From NCBI RefSeq assembly GCF_013403975.1, contig NZ_JABFDH010000003.1:310001-374000 (forward strand): a stretch of DNA of 64,000 nt, in the 5' to 3' direction. Under the pieces are notes generated by a model. That model searched no databases and was not told the origin of the DNA. It saw nothing but the letters and a program-made list of their open reading frames with translations. Source of the stretch: Winogradskyella ursingii. Its GTDB lineage: Bacteria; Bacteroidota; Bacteroidia; Flavobacteriales; Flavobacteriaceae. The position numbers and the translations under genes are program-made. Position 1 is the stretch's first letter; the number at the start of each line of letters is the position of its first letter. Below, in pieces: positions 17,708-27,246 of the stretch.

Positions 17708-20413
17708 TTAATAACCTCTAATAATTAATTTTTTGATTTTCTCGCTTTCAGAACCGACCAACTTAATGTAATACATCCCGTTTTGGAGAATGCTCAAGTC
17801 AATTTGAGTAGTTAATACGTTGAGATTAGCATTTTCATTAATTATCTCGTTATGCATTACTAATTCACCTGTGAAATTATAGATATAATATTCTGATAAC
17901 TCCTCTGGGTTTGAAATTTTTAAATTTACAAAATCATCTGCCGGATTAGGATACAGCATAAGATCAAAGTCAAGATCGTCCAATTCAGGGTCTGCATTTT
18001 CTATTCCACAATTATTATCAACTTCAACCCATACTGATGCTTCATCAAAATGAACTTCATTAAATACAGTTACTGTATATTCTGTTGTTTCTGATGGTTC
18101 TACTTCTATAGTTGCAGTGGTGTCACCGGTACTCCACAAATATTCATCTCCTCCAGTTGCAGTTAGAGCTACAGTTTCTTCAGGACAAATTGAAACGTTT
18201 TCCCCAGCATTAGCATCAACTGGTTCAAAAACATTGACCGTGACTCCTTTTTCTTCGTAGCAATCATTTATATAACCTTTAACCTCGTATGTTGTGGTTT
18301 GGGTTGGACTTACCGCTATATTTGGTTGTGTAGCGCCATTGTTCCATTCGTAATTATTGGCACCAGATGCCGATAATGTAACAAAATCACCATATAAAAC
18401 ATTCACACTATCACCGTTATCAATAATTACATTCGGCGTAGGACTAACTACAACTTCAACACTTACAGTATCCTCCTGACCCGAACTATTAGAAACTGTT
18501 ACACTATATGTAGTTGTTTCGTTTGGGCTCACCTCGATTGAAGCAGTTGTTTCGCCAGTACTCCATAGATAGCTCGATCCGCCTGAGGCAGTAAGGGTGG
18601 CAAAATCCCCTTGACAAATCGATTGGTCACTACCTGCGCTCGCTTGGAGCGCTTCAATAAAAACCGTTATTTGGGAGGTATCTGTAAATCCACCGTCTAG
18701 TGAGGTAAATGTAATAATTACTGGAGTGTCAGACGCAGCAATTGCCGTTACCAATCCGTTACTGTTTACCGTTGCTATAGCAGTATCGCTAGAAGCCCAC
18801 TCACCTGATTGGTTTGTAGTATTAGACGGAGTGAAATTTTTATTCAGTTGAAGAGTAAGACCTTCTGCCAAATCATAAGATTCGGGTGAGATGTTAACGC
18901 CCTCAGCTGCCACAGCTTCAGTATTATTATTGTCAACTTGATTTAAATACTCTTCCAACCAGGTATATCCGCTTGGTGCAATATCATCATGATCTTGACC
19001 GTTAGGCACATTTGTACTGAACCATACTTCTGGAATGTGGTCGTTACTTATATAAAAATCACTTGGTCTGGTATTCGAAATTGAAATTACCGGTAATTCA
19101 ATGTTTCTTTCACTACTGTAAAATACATCCTGCTCGGCTATACCATTAACTTGAAATGTATCGTATTGGTCTCTATAAAAACCAACCGTTCCATCATCTT
19201 TAATATATTTTGAAGCTCCAACAAACTCCAAGACATCATCAAAAATTTCGTCCGAACCTAAAATTGGCAGTGGGCGACCTTGAATTGGCAGCTGATTGTC
19301 TATAAACCAATCTGGATTAGGAATTTCATCATCATCTCCTTGAAAAACACTCCATTGGTTGGAATGGTTATAGTCATTATTCCTAACGTCTTCTGAATAA
19401 TAATTATCGTCTTGATAAATTTGAGGTGACATATTGTTATACCCCGTCCATGTTTTGTGCAAATTTGGATAGCTTCTTGTTCTACTTTGTCCACCACTCT
19501 GATAATGGTTACCTATATGGTTTAACTTGTAATTATAAGGATCAAATCGCATTAGTCGGGATTTCCAATTGTGTGCTACATTGTTTATAACATCAAAATT
19601 ACCAGATCCGCCAAATTTACCAGGCACTCTCCAACTGACACTATAAAATGCATTTCTCAAAACTGAAACACTTCCATATGGTAAAGATGTTGCACCTTGT
19701 GCAAAATCACTATTACCTATTATTAATCCATTTTTGGAATTTCCCATTAAACAATTCTGAATGGTATGATCTGTCGCTGATGCACCTTCCCCATTTGCTG
19801 TAACTGAAAAAACTATATCACCTGTATGAGAACCTGACAAATGATCTAATATATAATTATCTGCTAAACTAAGACTTAAACATCCATCGTAGCTTGCGGT
19901 TTCTCTGAACTTTAAATATCTAATAATAACTTGACCGATTGCAACAATTTTAATTTTCCCACCTGTAATAGTAATACCACCTTCTGGTGCGGTTTGCCCC
20001 GCTATAGTAATTCCGTCTGCATAACCACCTTCATCACCAGGTCCATTACTAATATACATGTCAGATTGTAGGTCAATAATACCACTCACATCAAAAACAA
20101 TCGTTCTAGGAACACCTTTATTTTCCGCGCCTTTTAAGGCCCATCGCAAGGTGCCTACATAATTGGGATCATTCTGATCCAAAATATCAAGTAAGCTTGT
20201 AACATGAACCACCTTTCCTCCTCGCCCACCTGTAGTGTAAGCTCCTGCTCCGTAAGCAGACGGAAAAGCTAATTGCTGCGCATTGAGAAAGCTATTAAAG
20301 CTAGTTATGAATAAAACAATAAAAAAAAGGCTCAGGTTATTTCTGAGATTTGGTGCAATAAGTAGGGTTTTCAAAATAATTTTATTTTTAGTATTAATTT
20401 GGGGTATGTGCAA
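17708..20413 (-). CDS. T9SS-exported pectate-lyase-like protein with Ig-like repeats
   Basis: A 901-residue secreted protein. A long N-terminus ends in a signal peptide (about residues 28-46, '...NAQQ'); a TTG at codon 14 is an alternative start. Residues about 47-430 form a pectate-lyase-type parallel beta-helix ('YTTGGRGGKVVHVTSL', 'RTIVFDVSG', 'ITIAGQTAPEGG', 'IIRYLKFRE'). A BIG2-like Ig domain follows (about 505-585, 'ASSDTAIATVNSNGLVTAI'), then three PKD-like repeats with 'YLWSTGETT' or 'YEWNNGATQ' signatures. The final 75 residues are a type A T9SS sorting domain ('LYPNPADDFVNLKI', 'LQNGMYYIKLVGS'). The usual pectate-lyase calcium/catalytic segment is altered ('LDHLSGSHTGDIVF'), so activity is uncertain. 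It lies inside the polysaccharide locus beside UDP-uronate genes. Confidence 0.88.
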   Translation of the reverse strand: MHIPQINTKNKIILKTLLIAPNLRNNLSLFFIVLFITSFNSFLNAQQLAFPSAYGAGAYTTGGRGGKVVHVTSLLDILDQNDPNYVGTLRWALKGAENKGVPRTIVFDVSGIIDLQSDMYISNGPGDEGGYADGITIAGQTAPEGGITITGGKIKIVAIGQVIIRYLKFRETASYDGCLSLSLADNYILDHLSGSHTGDIVFSVTANGEGASATDHTIQNCLMGNSKNGLIIGNSDFAQGATSLPYGSVSVLRNAFYSVSWRVPGKFGGSGNFDVINNVAHNWKSRLMRFDPYNYKLNHIGNHYQSGGQSRTRSYPNLHKTWTGYNNMSPQIYQDDNYYSEDVRNNDYNHSNQWSVFQGDDDEIPNPDWFIDNQLPIQGRPLPILGSDEIFDDVLEFVGASKYIKDDGTVGFYRDQYDTFQVNGIAEQDVFYSSERNIELPVISISNTRPSDFYISNDHIPEVWFSTNVPNGQDHDDIAPSGYTWLEEYLNQVDNNNTEAVAAEGVNISPESYDLAEGLTLQLNKNFTPSNTTNQSGEWASSDTAIATVNSNGLVTAIAASDTPVIITFTSLDGGFTDTSQITVFIEALQASAGSDQSICQGDFATLTASGGSSYLWSTGETTASIEVSPNETTTYSVTVSNSSGQEDTVSVEVVVSPTPNVIIDNGDSVNVLYGDFVTLSASGANNYEWNNGATQPNIAVSPTQTTTYEVKGYINDCYEEKGVTVNVFEPVDANAGENVSICPEETVALTATGGDEYLWSTGDTTATIEVEPSETTEYTVTVFNEVHFDEASVWVEVDNNCGIENADPELDDLDFDLMLYPNPADDFVNLKISNPEELSEYYIYNFTGELVMHNEIINENANLNVLTTQIDLSILQNGMYYIKLVGSESEKIKKLIIRGY

Positions 20414-20889
20414 TTAAAGAAATAATCAAATATAAACAGTCTAAATACTTTATTATTCGATAAAGCGTATCTTTTTTGTAAGAATTTTAGTTATAAAATT
20501 TATTAAATCGTCGTACTGCATTTATTTACGACTAAAAACCATTTTTGGATCATAAAAATTTATTTTTAACATTACAGAGAAATTGCCTACTTAATTCACA
20601 CAAACAAGAATCATATTCAAGTTATACTTAATTACTAAAGAATGAAAAACCTACTATTTTTAAACTTTATGGAATTGAAACGATTTACCTAGCATTTTGT
20701 CCTATTATTTGTTTAGTTCAGTCGTTAATTTCTATTAATTACATTTATTATTCACATATTTGCTCTCTTAATTTTTACAATTTAAATTTTGAAATAATTT
20801 TAGAAATTTTTAATTATTAAAAATATGATTTTCTAACATAAAGTTCTAAGCTTTGACCTAATCTATATTTACAAAAACTTAACCAAATC
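20414..20889. other. Intergenic region between divergent lyase-like and flippase genes
   Basis: 476 bp, very AT-rich, holding the divergent promoters of the lyase-like gene (minus) and the wzx-like gene (plus). The only clear element is a minus-strand TATATTTG at 20427-20434. I see no ORF remnant, repeat array or RNA-like structure. Confidence 0.6.
20427..20434 (-). promoter_or_regulatory. Candidate -7 promoter element for the lyase-like gene
   Basis: Minus-strand TATATTTG matches TAnnTTTG, 14 bp before the ATG at 20413. The very short leader it implies would fit better with the alternative TTG start at 20374. No -33 TTTG at normal spacing. Confidence 0.35.
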
Positions 20890-22443
20890 ATGTCTAGAGT
20901 TTCCAAATCATTAAAAAATGCTAAAGTCGGTGTGTTTTTCTTCATCGTCTCCATTTTTGTACAGTTTTTCACTAGGAAGTTATTCTTAGACAATTTAGGT
21001 AATGAGTTCATCGGGCTTGAGACAACTCTAAGAAGTATATTAAGTTTTCTTAATCTGGCTGAACTAGGAATAGGTACTGCTATTGGTTTTACGCTTTACA
21101 AACCAATTTTTGATAAAAATTACCTTGAAATTAACAAAATAATTGCGCTATTGGGTATTCTCTATAGAAAGATAGGATATGCCATTTTTGGTGTGGGTTT
21201 TATAATTTCTCTATTTTTTCCTATGATGTTTGATGATACATCATTTCAGTTGGTACTGGTATACTTTGTTTTTTATGCTCTATTGTTTTCTACATTATTA
21301 AGTTATTTCGTTAACTATCATATCAGTTTATTAGGCGCAGATCAAAAAGGATATATTGTTCAGCAATACTTCCAAACTTTTACCATTATAAGAGTTGTAT
21401 TACAAGCTTTGGTGGCAGTTTATTTAAAGGATTTCTATATCTATATCACACTAGAATTGGTGTTTAGTATTTTATACAGCATTGTAGTGAGATATAAAAT
21501 AAAAAAAGAATATCCATGGCTAAAAATCAACTCTTCACAAAAAGCAGAGATAATTAGAGAATACCCAACGATAATTAAAAAAATAAAACAAGTCTTTTTT
21601 CACAAAATGAGTTCATTTGTGAAAAATGGTACAGATAATCTTCTCATTGCATTCTTAATTAGCATAGAAAGCGTTGCATTCTTTGGTAATTACCAACTCA
21701 TTTTTACCAAATTAGGAGGTTTGGTTAAAATGGCGTTTGCAGGAACTGGTTCGGCAGTCGGTAATCTCATAGCTGAAAATGATCAAAAAAACATCAAAAA
21801 AGTATTTTGGGAATTAGTGGCCATTCAATTTTTTATCGCAGGATTTTTTAGCATTATAATATATAATGTTATGGACTCTTTTATTTTACTATGGTTAGAA
21901 AAAGAAGAATATGTACTTTCAAATACCATTTTATTATTAATGATTGCCAACTTTTTTATGTATCAGATAAGCTCACCCATTGAGCGATTCAAAAATGCCT
22001 ATGGTTTATATTCCGATACTTGGGCTGCAGTTGCAGAAGCTTTAATTAATCTAGGAATTTCATTTTTCTTTGGGAGAATTTATGGCATCGCTGGTATTAT
22101 GCTCGGTACATTAGTGAGTATGTTATTGATCATGGTGATCTGGAAGCCTTATTTTTTGTATAAAAATGGCTTTAAAAAAAATGTCTGGTTATATTGGAGA
22201 GGTTTGTTGCCAATAATTTTGGTGTTTTGCGCTTCAGCTCTAATTGTAAACTATCTGATAGACTTTTTTGTTTATGACGAACAAAATTCTAGCTTTATCA
22301 ATTGGGTGATGTATGCCACCAAAACAACGGTATCAGTTATTATTATTTATGGTTCGTTAATGTTTATTTTTATACCTGGATTTAAAATTTTCTGTCTAAG
22401 AATTAAAAATTTAATATTTAAAAAACTAATAAAAAAACCTTAA
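20890..22443 (+). CDS. Wzx-like polysaccharide flippase (MATE/MOP superfamily)
   Basis: A 517-residue integral membrane protein with about twelve to fourteen hydrophobic segments, the pattern of polysaccharide-biosynthesis flippases. 'LFLDNLGNEFIGLETTLRSI' near residue 35 and 'LAELGIGTAIGFTLYKPI' near 60 are typical of the PST/Wzx-type family seen in capsule loci. It would move undecaprenyl-linked repeat units from the cytosolic to the periplasmic face of the inner membrane. It is the first gene of a plus-strand run through 32539, with an 11-bp gap to the next gene. The basic C-terminus ('RIKNLIFKKLIKKP') is cytosolic. Confidence 0.88.
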   Translation: MSRVSKSLKNAKVGVFFFIVSIFVQFFTRKLFLDNLGNEFIGLETTLRSILSFLNLAELGIGTAIGFTLYKPIFDKNYLEINKIIALLGILYRKIGYAIFGVGFIISLFFPMMFDDTSFQLVLVYFVFYALLFSTLLSYFVNYHISLLGADQKGYIVQQYFQTFTIIRVVLQALVAVYLKDFYIYITLELVFSILYSIVVRYKIKKEYPWLKINSSQKAEIIREYPTIIKKIKQVFFHKMSSFVKNGTDNLLIAFLISIESVAFFGNYQLIFTKLGGLVKMAFAGTGSAVGNLIAENDQKNIKKVFWELVAIQFFIAGFFSIIIYNVMDSFILLWLEKEEYVLSNTILLLMIANFFMYQISSPIERFKNAYGLYSDTWAAVAEALINLGISFFFGRIYGIAGIMLGTLVSMLLIMVIWKPYFLYKNGFKKNVWLYWRGLLPIILVFCASALIVNYLIDFFVYDEQNSSFINWVMYATKTTVSVIIIYGSLMFIFIPGFKIFCLRIKNLIFKKLIKKP

Positions 22444-22454
22444 TCAACTTCAAA

Positions 22455-23555
22455 GTGAAAGACAAAAAAAATAAAATAGGTTTTGTAATAGGTGCTCTGT
22501 CCTCAGGAGGTGCCGAACGAGTGATATCCACCTTAAGTAATGAGTTGATAGAACATTTTGATGTTGTTATTATTACTTTTTTAACAGCCGAACCCTTTTA
22601 TCCTCTTGATGAAAGGGTTGAAGTGATACCATGCACTAGTGGTAACAAAAAACCATCCTCAGGATTACAGTCTTTACAACTCAATTATAGCCTTGTGAAA
22701 AAAGTGTCGAATATTGTCAAAATAGAAAAGATTGACTTACTTATAGGTTTCATTACATCTGCAAATATTATTGCTGTAATTGCAGCAAAACTCAACGGTA
22801 TACCTAGTATAATTAGTGAAAGAAATAATCCGCAGGTAGAAAATGTTCCAAAATTTTGGGTTTTCTTAAGAAAACATTTTTATCATAGAGCTGATCGTCT
22901 TGTATTACAGACCCAAGGCGTAAAAAACATTTATAAAGAAAGTGTAAATGCTGAAAAACTGCTTATTCTTCCCAATCCAATTTCATCTGATTTATCAAAT
23001 AAAAGAGATATCAGTGTTAAAAAGGACAAATTGATTTTGACCGTTGGCCGTTTGATAAAAAATAAATGTCACGATGATTTAATAAATGCCTTCAAAACTA
23101 TAAATCCCCAAGGATGGAAACTTGTAATCATTGGTACCGGAAGTGAAAAGAAAAAACTCAACCAACTCATTATTGACCTCGACCTATCGGATAGGGTTAC
23201 TATTATGTCCAAGGTCAAAGATATCCATAACTATTATAATAAAGCATCAATTTTTGTGTTCACCTCCAAAACCGAAGGTTTCCCGAATGCGCTTTTAGAG
23301 GCCATGCATTTTGGACTTCCAGCAATTTCTAGTGATTGTAATTTTGGGCCTTCTGACTTAATAGTTGATGGAGAGAATGGATTTTTAATCAAGGTCAACG
23401 ACAAGAATGATTTAGTTGAAAAACTAATGATTCTGTTAAAAGACAAACAATTACAACAGCAATTTTCCGAAAACGCAAAAAAAACCACTGAAGATTATGT
23501 AAGCGAGAAAGTAGTGTTGAAATGGCGAAATTTAATAAATTCACTTCTTAAATAA
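22455..23555 (+). CDS. GT4-family glycosyltransferase
   Basis: A 366-residue GT-B protein starting with GTG 11 bp after the flippase stop. The N-terminal domain opens with 'KIGFVIGALSSGGAERVIST' (nearly the family's GGAER loop). The C-terminal domain has 'ILTVGRLIKNKCHDDLI' and the nucleotide-sugar motif 'TEGFPNALLEAMHFGLPAIS', whose two Glu residues define GT4 retaining enzymes. It acts in the cytosol on lipid-linked intermediates. Donor and acceptor cannot be read from sequence. Confidence 0.9.
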   Translation: MKDKKNKIGFVIGALSSGGAERVISTLSNELIEHFDVVIITFLTAEPFYPLDERVEVIPCTSGNKKPSSGLQSLQLNYSLVKKVSNIVKIEKIDLLIGFITSANIIAVIAAKLNGIPSIISERNNPQVENVPKFWVFLRKHFYHRADRLVLQTQGVKNIYKESVNAEKLLILPNPISSDLSNKRDISVKKDKLILTVGRLIKNKCHDDLINAFKTINPQGWKLVIIGTGSEKKKLNQLIIDLDLSDRVTIMSKVKDIHNYYNKASIFVFTSKTEGFPNALLEAMHFGLPAISSDCNFGPSDLIVDGENGFLIKVNDKNDLVEKLMILLKDKQLQQQFSENAKKTTEDYVSEKVVLKWRNLINSLLK

Positions 23556-23565
23556 TGGTAGCGTT

Positions 23566-24687
23566 ATGATGAAAATTTTGAGATACATCTGCTTAGCATT
23601 AATCATGCTCAACCTACCAGCAACAGCTCTTGTTGCCTTTGGAGGAACTGCTGGGAGTGTACTTAGTTATCTTACAATATTGCTTTTGGCATTTTATTAT
23701 TTTTTGGAGAAGAAAACAGAACCCAATTGGTGGTTGCTTGCCATAGCTATATTGTACTTCACCATTTCTAGTTTGCAGTATTCTGGTTCTTTTACTTTTT
23801 ATGGGCTAGATTTTATAAAATATCTCATATTCGTAATCTGTGGATATGAACTAGCCAAAAGAGTAACTGCAAACGAACTTTATGTTTTCTTATTTATTGG
23901 GGCGTTAAGCATAGGTTTAGAGGCACTACTTTTAACAAATGATTTTGGAAGGTATTCTGGGTTTTATCTTAACCCAAATGTTGCCGGTTTTATTTGTATT
24001 TATGGCTATTCGTTTATTTACGGTCTTAAGAGTACTACTTTAAAACTCATTGGGCAATTTCTTTTTACACTAATGGGACTCCTTACATTTTCGAGAACTT
24101 TTATAGTCATATGGATTTTAATTAATCTTATTTCTCTAAAGATAAGTGTTAAGAATATAAGGATATTCGGAATAGGTTTTTTGATATTCAGTACACTATT
24201 AGTAATAGATGAAACCGTAGGTCTCAACAATCCGCGTTTTGAACAATTAAAAAACATTGTAAATAATGAGAATGTATCGACACAGGAAATCAGCGAAGAC
24301 TCAAGGACAGCCACTTGGGCTAAGTTTTATGACCAAGTCTTGGAATCTCCATTTTTTGGGAATGGTTACGGCACATTTTCTGGAAAATTAGGGGTACTAG
24401 GTGCCCATAACACCTATCTGATGATTCTTGGCGAGGCTGGCATCATTCCGTTTGCCTTATTTCTTGGATATATTGGTTTTCTGTTTTATTGGAGTTATCA
24501 TTTCTTTAAACAGTCTCCAAACTTAATAATGCAGACTATTTCTCTGTCCGTATTCTTATTGGCTAACCATAATTTCTTTACTTTTTATTACATGTCTTTC
24601 TCAGCCATATGGATCCAATACCAAATTATCAAATTAAAAAAAGAAACCGCAAATGAAACTAAATATCTAAAATATGATAGCGTCTAA
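23566..24687 (+). CDS. Wzy/WaaL-type O-antigen polymerase or ligase
   Basis: A 373-residue membrane protein with about ten hydrophobic segments and one long periplasmic loop. The loop carries 'SRTATWAKFYDQVLESPFFG' and 'GNGYGTFSG', then 'GAHNTYLMILGEAGIIPF', which matches the His-containing signature of the Wzy_C family. Such proteins either polymerise repeat units or ligate glycan to an acceptor in the periplasm. With a Wzx-like flippase, Wza and Wzc in the locus, the polymerase role is more likely. It overlaps the next gene by 14 bp. Confidence 0.85.
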   Translation: MMKILRYICLALIMLNLPATALVAFGGTAGSVLSYLTILLLAFYYFLEKKTEPNWWLLAIAILYFTISSLQYSGSFTFYGLDFIKYLIFVICGYELAKRVTANELYVFLFIGALSIGLEALLLTNDFGRYSGFYLNPNVAGFICIYGYSFIYGLKSTTLKLIGQFLFTLMGLLTFSRTFIVIWILINLISLKISVKNIRIFGIGFLIFSTLLVIDETVGLNNPRFEQLKNIVNNENVSTQEISEDSRTATWAKFYDQVLESPFFGNGYGTFSGKLGVLGAHNTYLMILGEAGIIPFALFLGYIGFLFYWSYHFFKQSPNLIMQTISLSVFLLANHNFFTFYYMSFSAIWIQYQIIKLKKETANETKYLKYDSV

Positions 24688-25255
24688 AGCAGAATACAAA
24701 ACATATTTGGAAAAGGATAAAATCGCCCTTAAAATCAATACAGATTCTTTTATGGCGAAACTCATCAATAAATTGTTTCCAAATCCAATTTGGAAATTTC
24801 AAAAGACCATGCGCCAACTAGAATATTATACTAATTGTAAAAGTGGTGCATTAAACAAAGTTTATTTCTTTTATCTAAAGTATAAGTTTAGAAAAATATC
24901 CCTAAAACTTGGATTCTCTATACCCATAAATGTTTTTGGACCTGGCTTATCAATTGTGCATTACGGTACCATCGTGATCAACAGAAATTCAAAAATAGGA
25001 GCGAATTGTAGAATGCACGCATGTGTAAACATTGGCGCTTCTGGAGGTGAAAGAGAAGCACCACAAATTGGAGACAATGTTTATATCGCACCAGGAGCCA
25101 AAATTTATGGCAATATATCCATAGCCAATAATACAGCAATAGGTGCCAACGCAGTGGTGAATAAATCTTTTACTGAAGAACACACTGCAATAGCAGGTGT
25201 GCCTGCAAAAGTGATAGGAACTGTTGATATTAACAAAATAATTAAGCACATCTAA
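24674..25255 (+). CDS. Serine acetyltransferase-like hexapeptide O-acetyltransferase
   Basis: A 193-residue left-handed beta-helix acyltransferase of the CysE-like branch. The helix runs from about residue 85 to 180, with 'GPGLSIVHYGTIVINRNSKI' and 'HACVNIGASGGEREAPQIGD', and ends in 'AIAGVPAKVIG'. The N-terminal helices are much shorter than in true CysE and the gene sits among glycosyltransferases, so acetylation of a sugar hydroxyl is more likely than serine acetylation. The start overlaps the polymerase gene by 14 bp. Confidence 0.85.
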   Translation: MIASKAEYKTYLEKDKIALKINTDSFMAKLINKLFPNPIWKFQKTMRQLEYYTNCKSGALNKVYFFYLKYKFRKISLKLGFSIPINVFGPGLSIVHYGTIVINRNSKIGANCRMHACVNIGASGGEREAPQIGDNVYIAPGAKIYGNISIANNTAIGANAVVNKSFTEEHTAIAGVPAKVIGTVDINKIIKHI

Positions 25256-25261
25256 CGTAAT

Positions 25262-26215
25262 ATGAGCACAGATTTACGAAAAAGAGATTTTAGAAAACGA
25301 TTGTCCAATGTCTACAGAAAATCAGATTTAGGTTACTATTTGGTACGCCCTTTTTATTTAATCTATGAATTTATATTAAAAATGATTCCTGATGAGGCTG
25401 TTGTAAGATCAAGCTTTAAAAAACATATGGGTTATTCTTTGGACCTAGAGAATCCAACGACCTTAAACGAAAAAATCAATTGGCTAAAACTGTACCATAG
25501 AAAAAAAATACATACAACAATAGCAGATAAATTTAAAGTAAGAGCTTATATAAAGGAAAAAATTGGCGAGCAATATTTAATACCGTTGCTTTACGAGACT
25601 AAAAACCCAGACGATATCCGTCCGGAAAACCTACCAGACATTAACCATATTATTAAGTGTAATCATGACAGTACTGGTGGTGTGATCGTAATAGATAAAT
25701 CCAATATAGATTGGAAACGAACCAGAAGACGCTTTAGAAGACTATTAAAACTAAATCACTATGTCAAAACCCGTGAATGGCAATACAAAAATATAGAACC
25801 CAGAATTATAGTCGAGAAATTAATAACCAATGCAGATGGTAGCATACCAGACGATTATAAAATTCATTGTTTTCACGGTAAAGTTGTATTTTTTGGCGTA
25901 GACGTCGATAGGCACCTAGAAACAAGAGGACGTAATCTTTACGATACCAATTGGAATCTGCTACCTTGTAACTGGGGAAGGCCCAATGGAAGGGATTTAC
26001 CAAAACCAGAAAATTTAGATGAAATGATAACCCTTGCAGAAAAATTAGCAAAAGACTTTATTTATCTGCGTGTAGATTTTTATTCCGTTGAAGGTAGAAC
26101 CTATTTTGGAGAATTGACCTTGCATCAATCATCTGGTTTTAGAAAATTCTGGCAAAAAGAATGCGACGAAAAATTCGGTAAGCTTTTAAATCTCAAATCA
26201 ATTAAAAAACCCTGA
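25262..26215 (+). CDS. TupA-like ATP-grasp protein, copy 1
   Basis: A 317-residue protein of the TupA-like ATP-grasp family, named after a Bacillus teichuronopeptide gene. Visible family blocks are 'FKKHMGYSLDLENP', 'TLNEKINWLKLYHRK', 'IADKFKVRAYIKEKIGE', 'IIKCNHDSTGGVIV', 'PRIIVEKLITNADGSIPDD' and the C-terminal 'FYSVEGRTYFGELTLHQSSG' region with acidic metal ligands. Family logic predicts ATP-dependent ligation of an amine to a carboxylate, for example an amino acid to a uronic acid in a polysaccharide. It is followed 98 bp later by a close paralogue, so a recent tandem duplication is likely. Some databases label this family as glycosyltransferase; I see no GT motif. Confidence 0.85.
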   Translation: MSTDLRKRDFRKRLSNVYRKSDLGYYLVRPFYLIYEFILKMIPDEAVVRSSFKKHMGYSLDLENPTTLNEKINWLKLYHRKKIHTTIADKFKVRAYIKEKIGEQYLIPLLYETKNPDDIRPENLPDINHIIKCNHDSTGGVIVIDKSNIDWKRTRRRFRRLLKLNHYVKTREWQYKNIEPRIIVEKLITNADGSIPDDYKIHCFHGKVVFFGVDVDRHLETRGRNLYDTNWNLLPCNWGRPNGRDLPKPENLDEMITLAEKLAKDFIYLRVDFYSVEGRTYFGELTLHQSSGFRKFWQKECDEKFGKLLNLKSIKKP

Positions 26216-26313
26216 CAAACTTTATTGTTATCGAAATATTAAAGTTTAAATAACATTGCCCCTTTAACTTTATTCTAATTTCGAATTTAAAAAACAATAA
26301 ATAACTACCTACA

Positions 26314-27246
26314 ATGAAAACCTTAAGGAACACTATTACCAAAGTTACAAAACAATCAGAATTGGGTTATTATCTTTTGAGGCCAGTATATATGGCCTAT
26401 GACTTCTCTCTTAGGTTAATACCTGACGAAGTAATAGTTAAAAACAGCTTTAAAAAACATATGGGTTATAAGTTAGACCTTAACAACCCAAAAACCTTAA
26501 ATGAAAAGATAAACTGGCTCAAACTCTACGAGCGAAAAGAACACCATACAATCATTGCAGATAAGTATGCTGTAAGAGAATATATTAAAGAGAAAATTGG
26601 CGAGCAATATCTGGTTCCTCTTTATTTTCACACTAAAAACCATAAAGAACTTCGATCAAAAAATTTACCAGATAAAAATTTTATTATAAAAACCAACCAC
26701 GATAGTTCTGGCGGAGTAATAGTAACGGACAAATCTGAGATTAAATGGAAAAAAGTACGAAAAAGATTCAAAAGGCTTTTAAAGGAAAATCACTATTTTC
26801 GCACACGTGAATGGCAATATAAAAACATAAAGCCTAGAATTATAGTAGAAAAACTATTGACTAACAAAGACGGTAGTATTCCAAATGATTTTAAATTTCA
26901 CTGCTTCAACGGGAAATTAGCTTTTGTTATGGTAGATCTCAATAGGCATATTGGTAAAAGAACTAGAAACCTTTACGACAAGGATTGGAACTTATTACCG
27001 TGCGAATGGGGAAGACCAAACGACAGAGACATGGAAAAACCTTCTAATCTCGAAGAAATGATTAAATTGTCCGAAATTTTAGCCAAAGATTTTCCATATT
27101 TAAGAGTGGATTTTTATTCTGTTAAGGGAAAAACCTATTTTGGTGAATTAACCCTGCACCACGCATCCGGTTTTCAAAAATTTACACAAGAAGAATATGA
27201 TTATAAATTTGGAAAAGAATTAAAACTGGATATTCATAATGAGTAA
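26314..27246 (+). CDS. TupA-like ATP-grasp protein, copy 2
   Basis: A 310-residue paralogue of the preceding gene, matching it along its full length with well over half of residues identical by eye ('TLNEKINWLKLYERK', 'EYIKEKIGEQYLVPLYF', 'TREWQYKNIKPRIIVEK', 'YFGELTLHHASGF'). The N-terminus and last 20 residues differ most. It presumably does the same type of ATP-dependent amide formation with a different amine or carboxylate. The 8-bp overlap with the next glycosyltransferase gene shows it is in the operon. Confidence 0.85.
   Translation: MKTLRNTITKVTKQSELGYYLLRPVYMAYDFSLRLIPDEVIVKNSFKKHMGYKLDLNNPKTLNEKINWLKLYERKEHHTIIADKYAVREYIKEKIGEQYLVPLYFHTKNHKELRSKNLPDKNFIIKTNHDSSGGVIVTDKSEIKWKKVRKRFKRLLKENHYFRTREWQYKNIKPRIIVEKLLTNKDGSIPNDFKFHCFNGKLAFVMVDLNRHIGKRTRNLYDKDWNLLPCEWGRPNDRDMEKPSNLEEMIKLSEILAKDFPYLRVDFYSVKGKTYFGELTLHHASGFQKFTQEEYDYKFGKELKLDIHNE

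Noticed and set aside
20414-20889. Possible capsule antiterminator leader or decayed gene before the flippase
   Set aside because: No UpxY/RfaH-type gene or conserved leader motif is visible, and no frame gives recognisable protein fragments.
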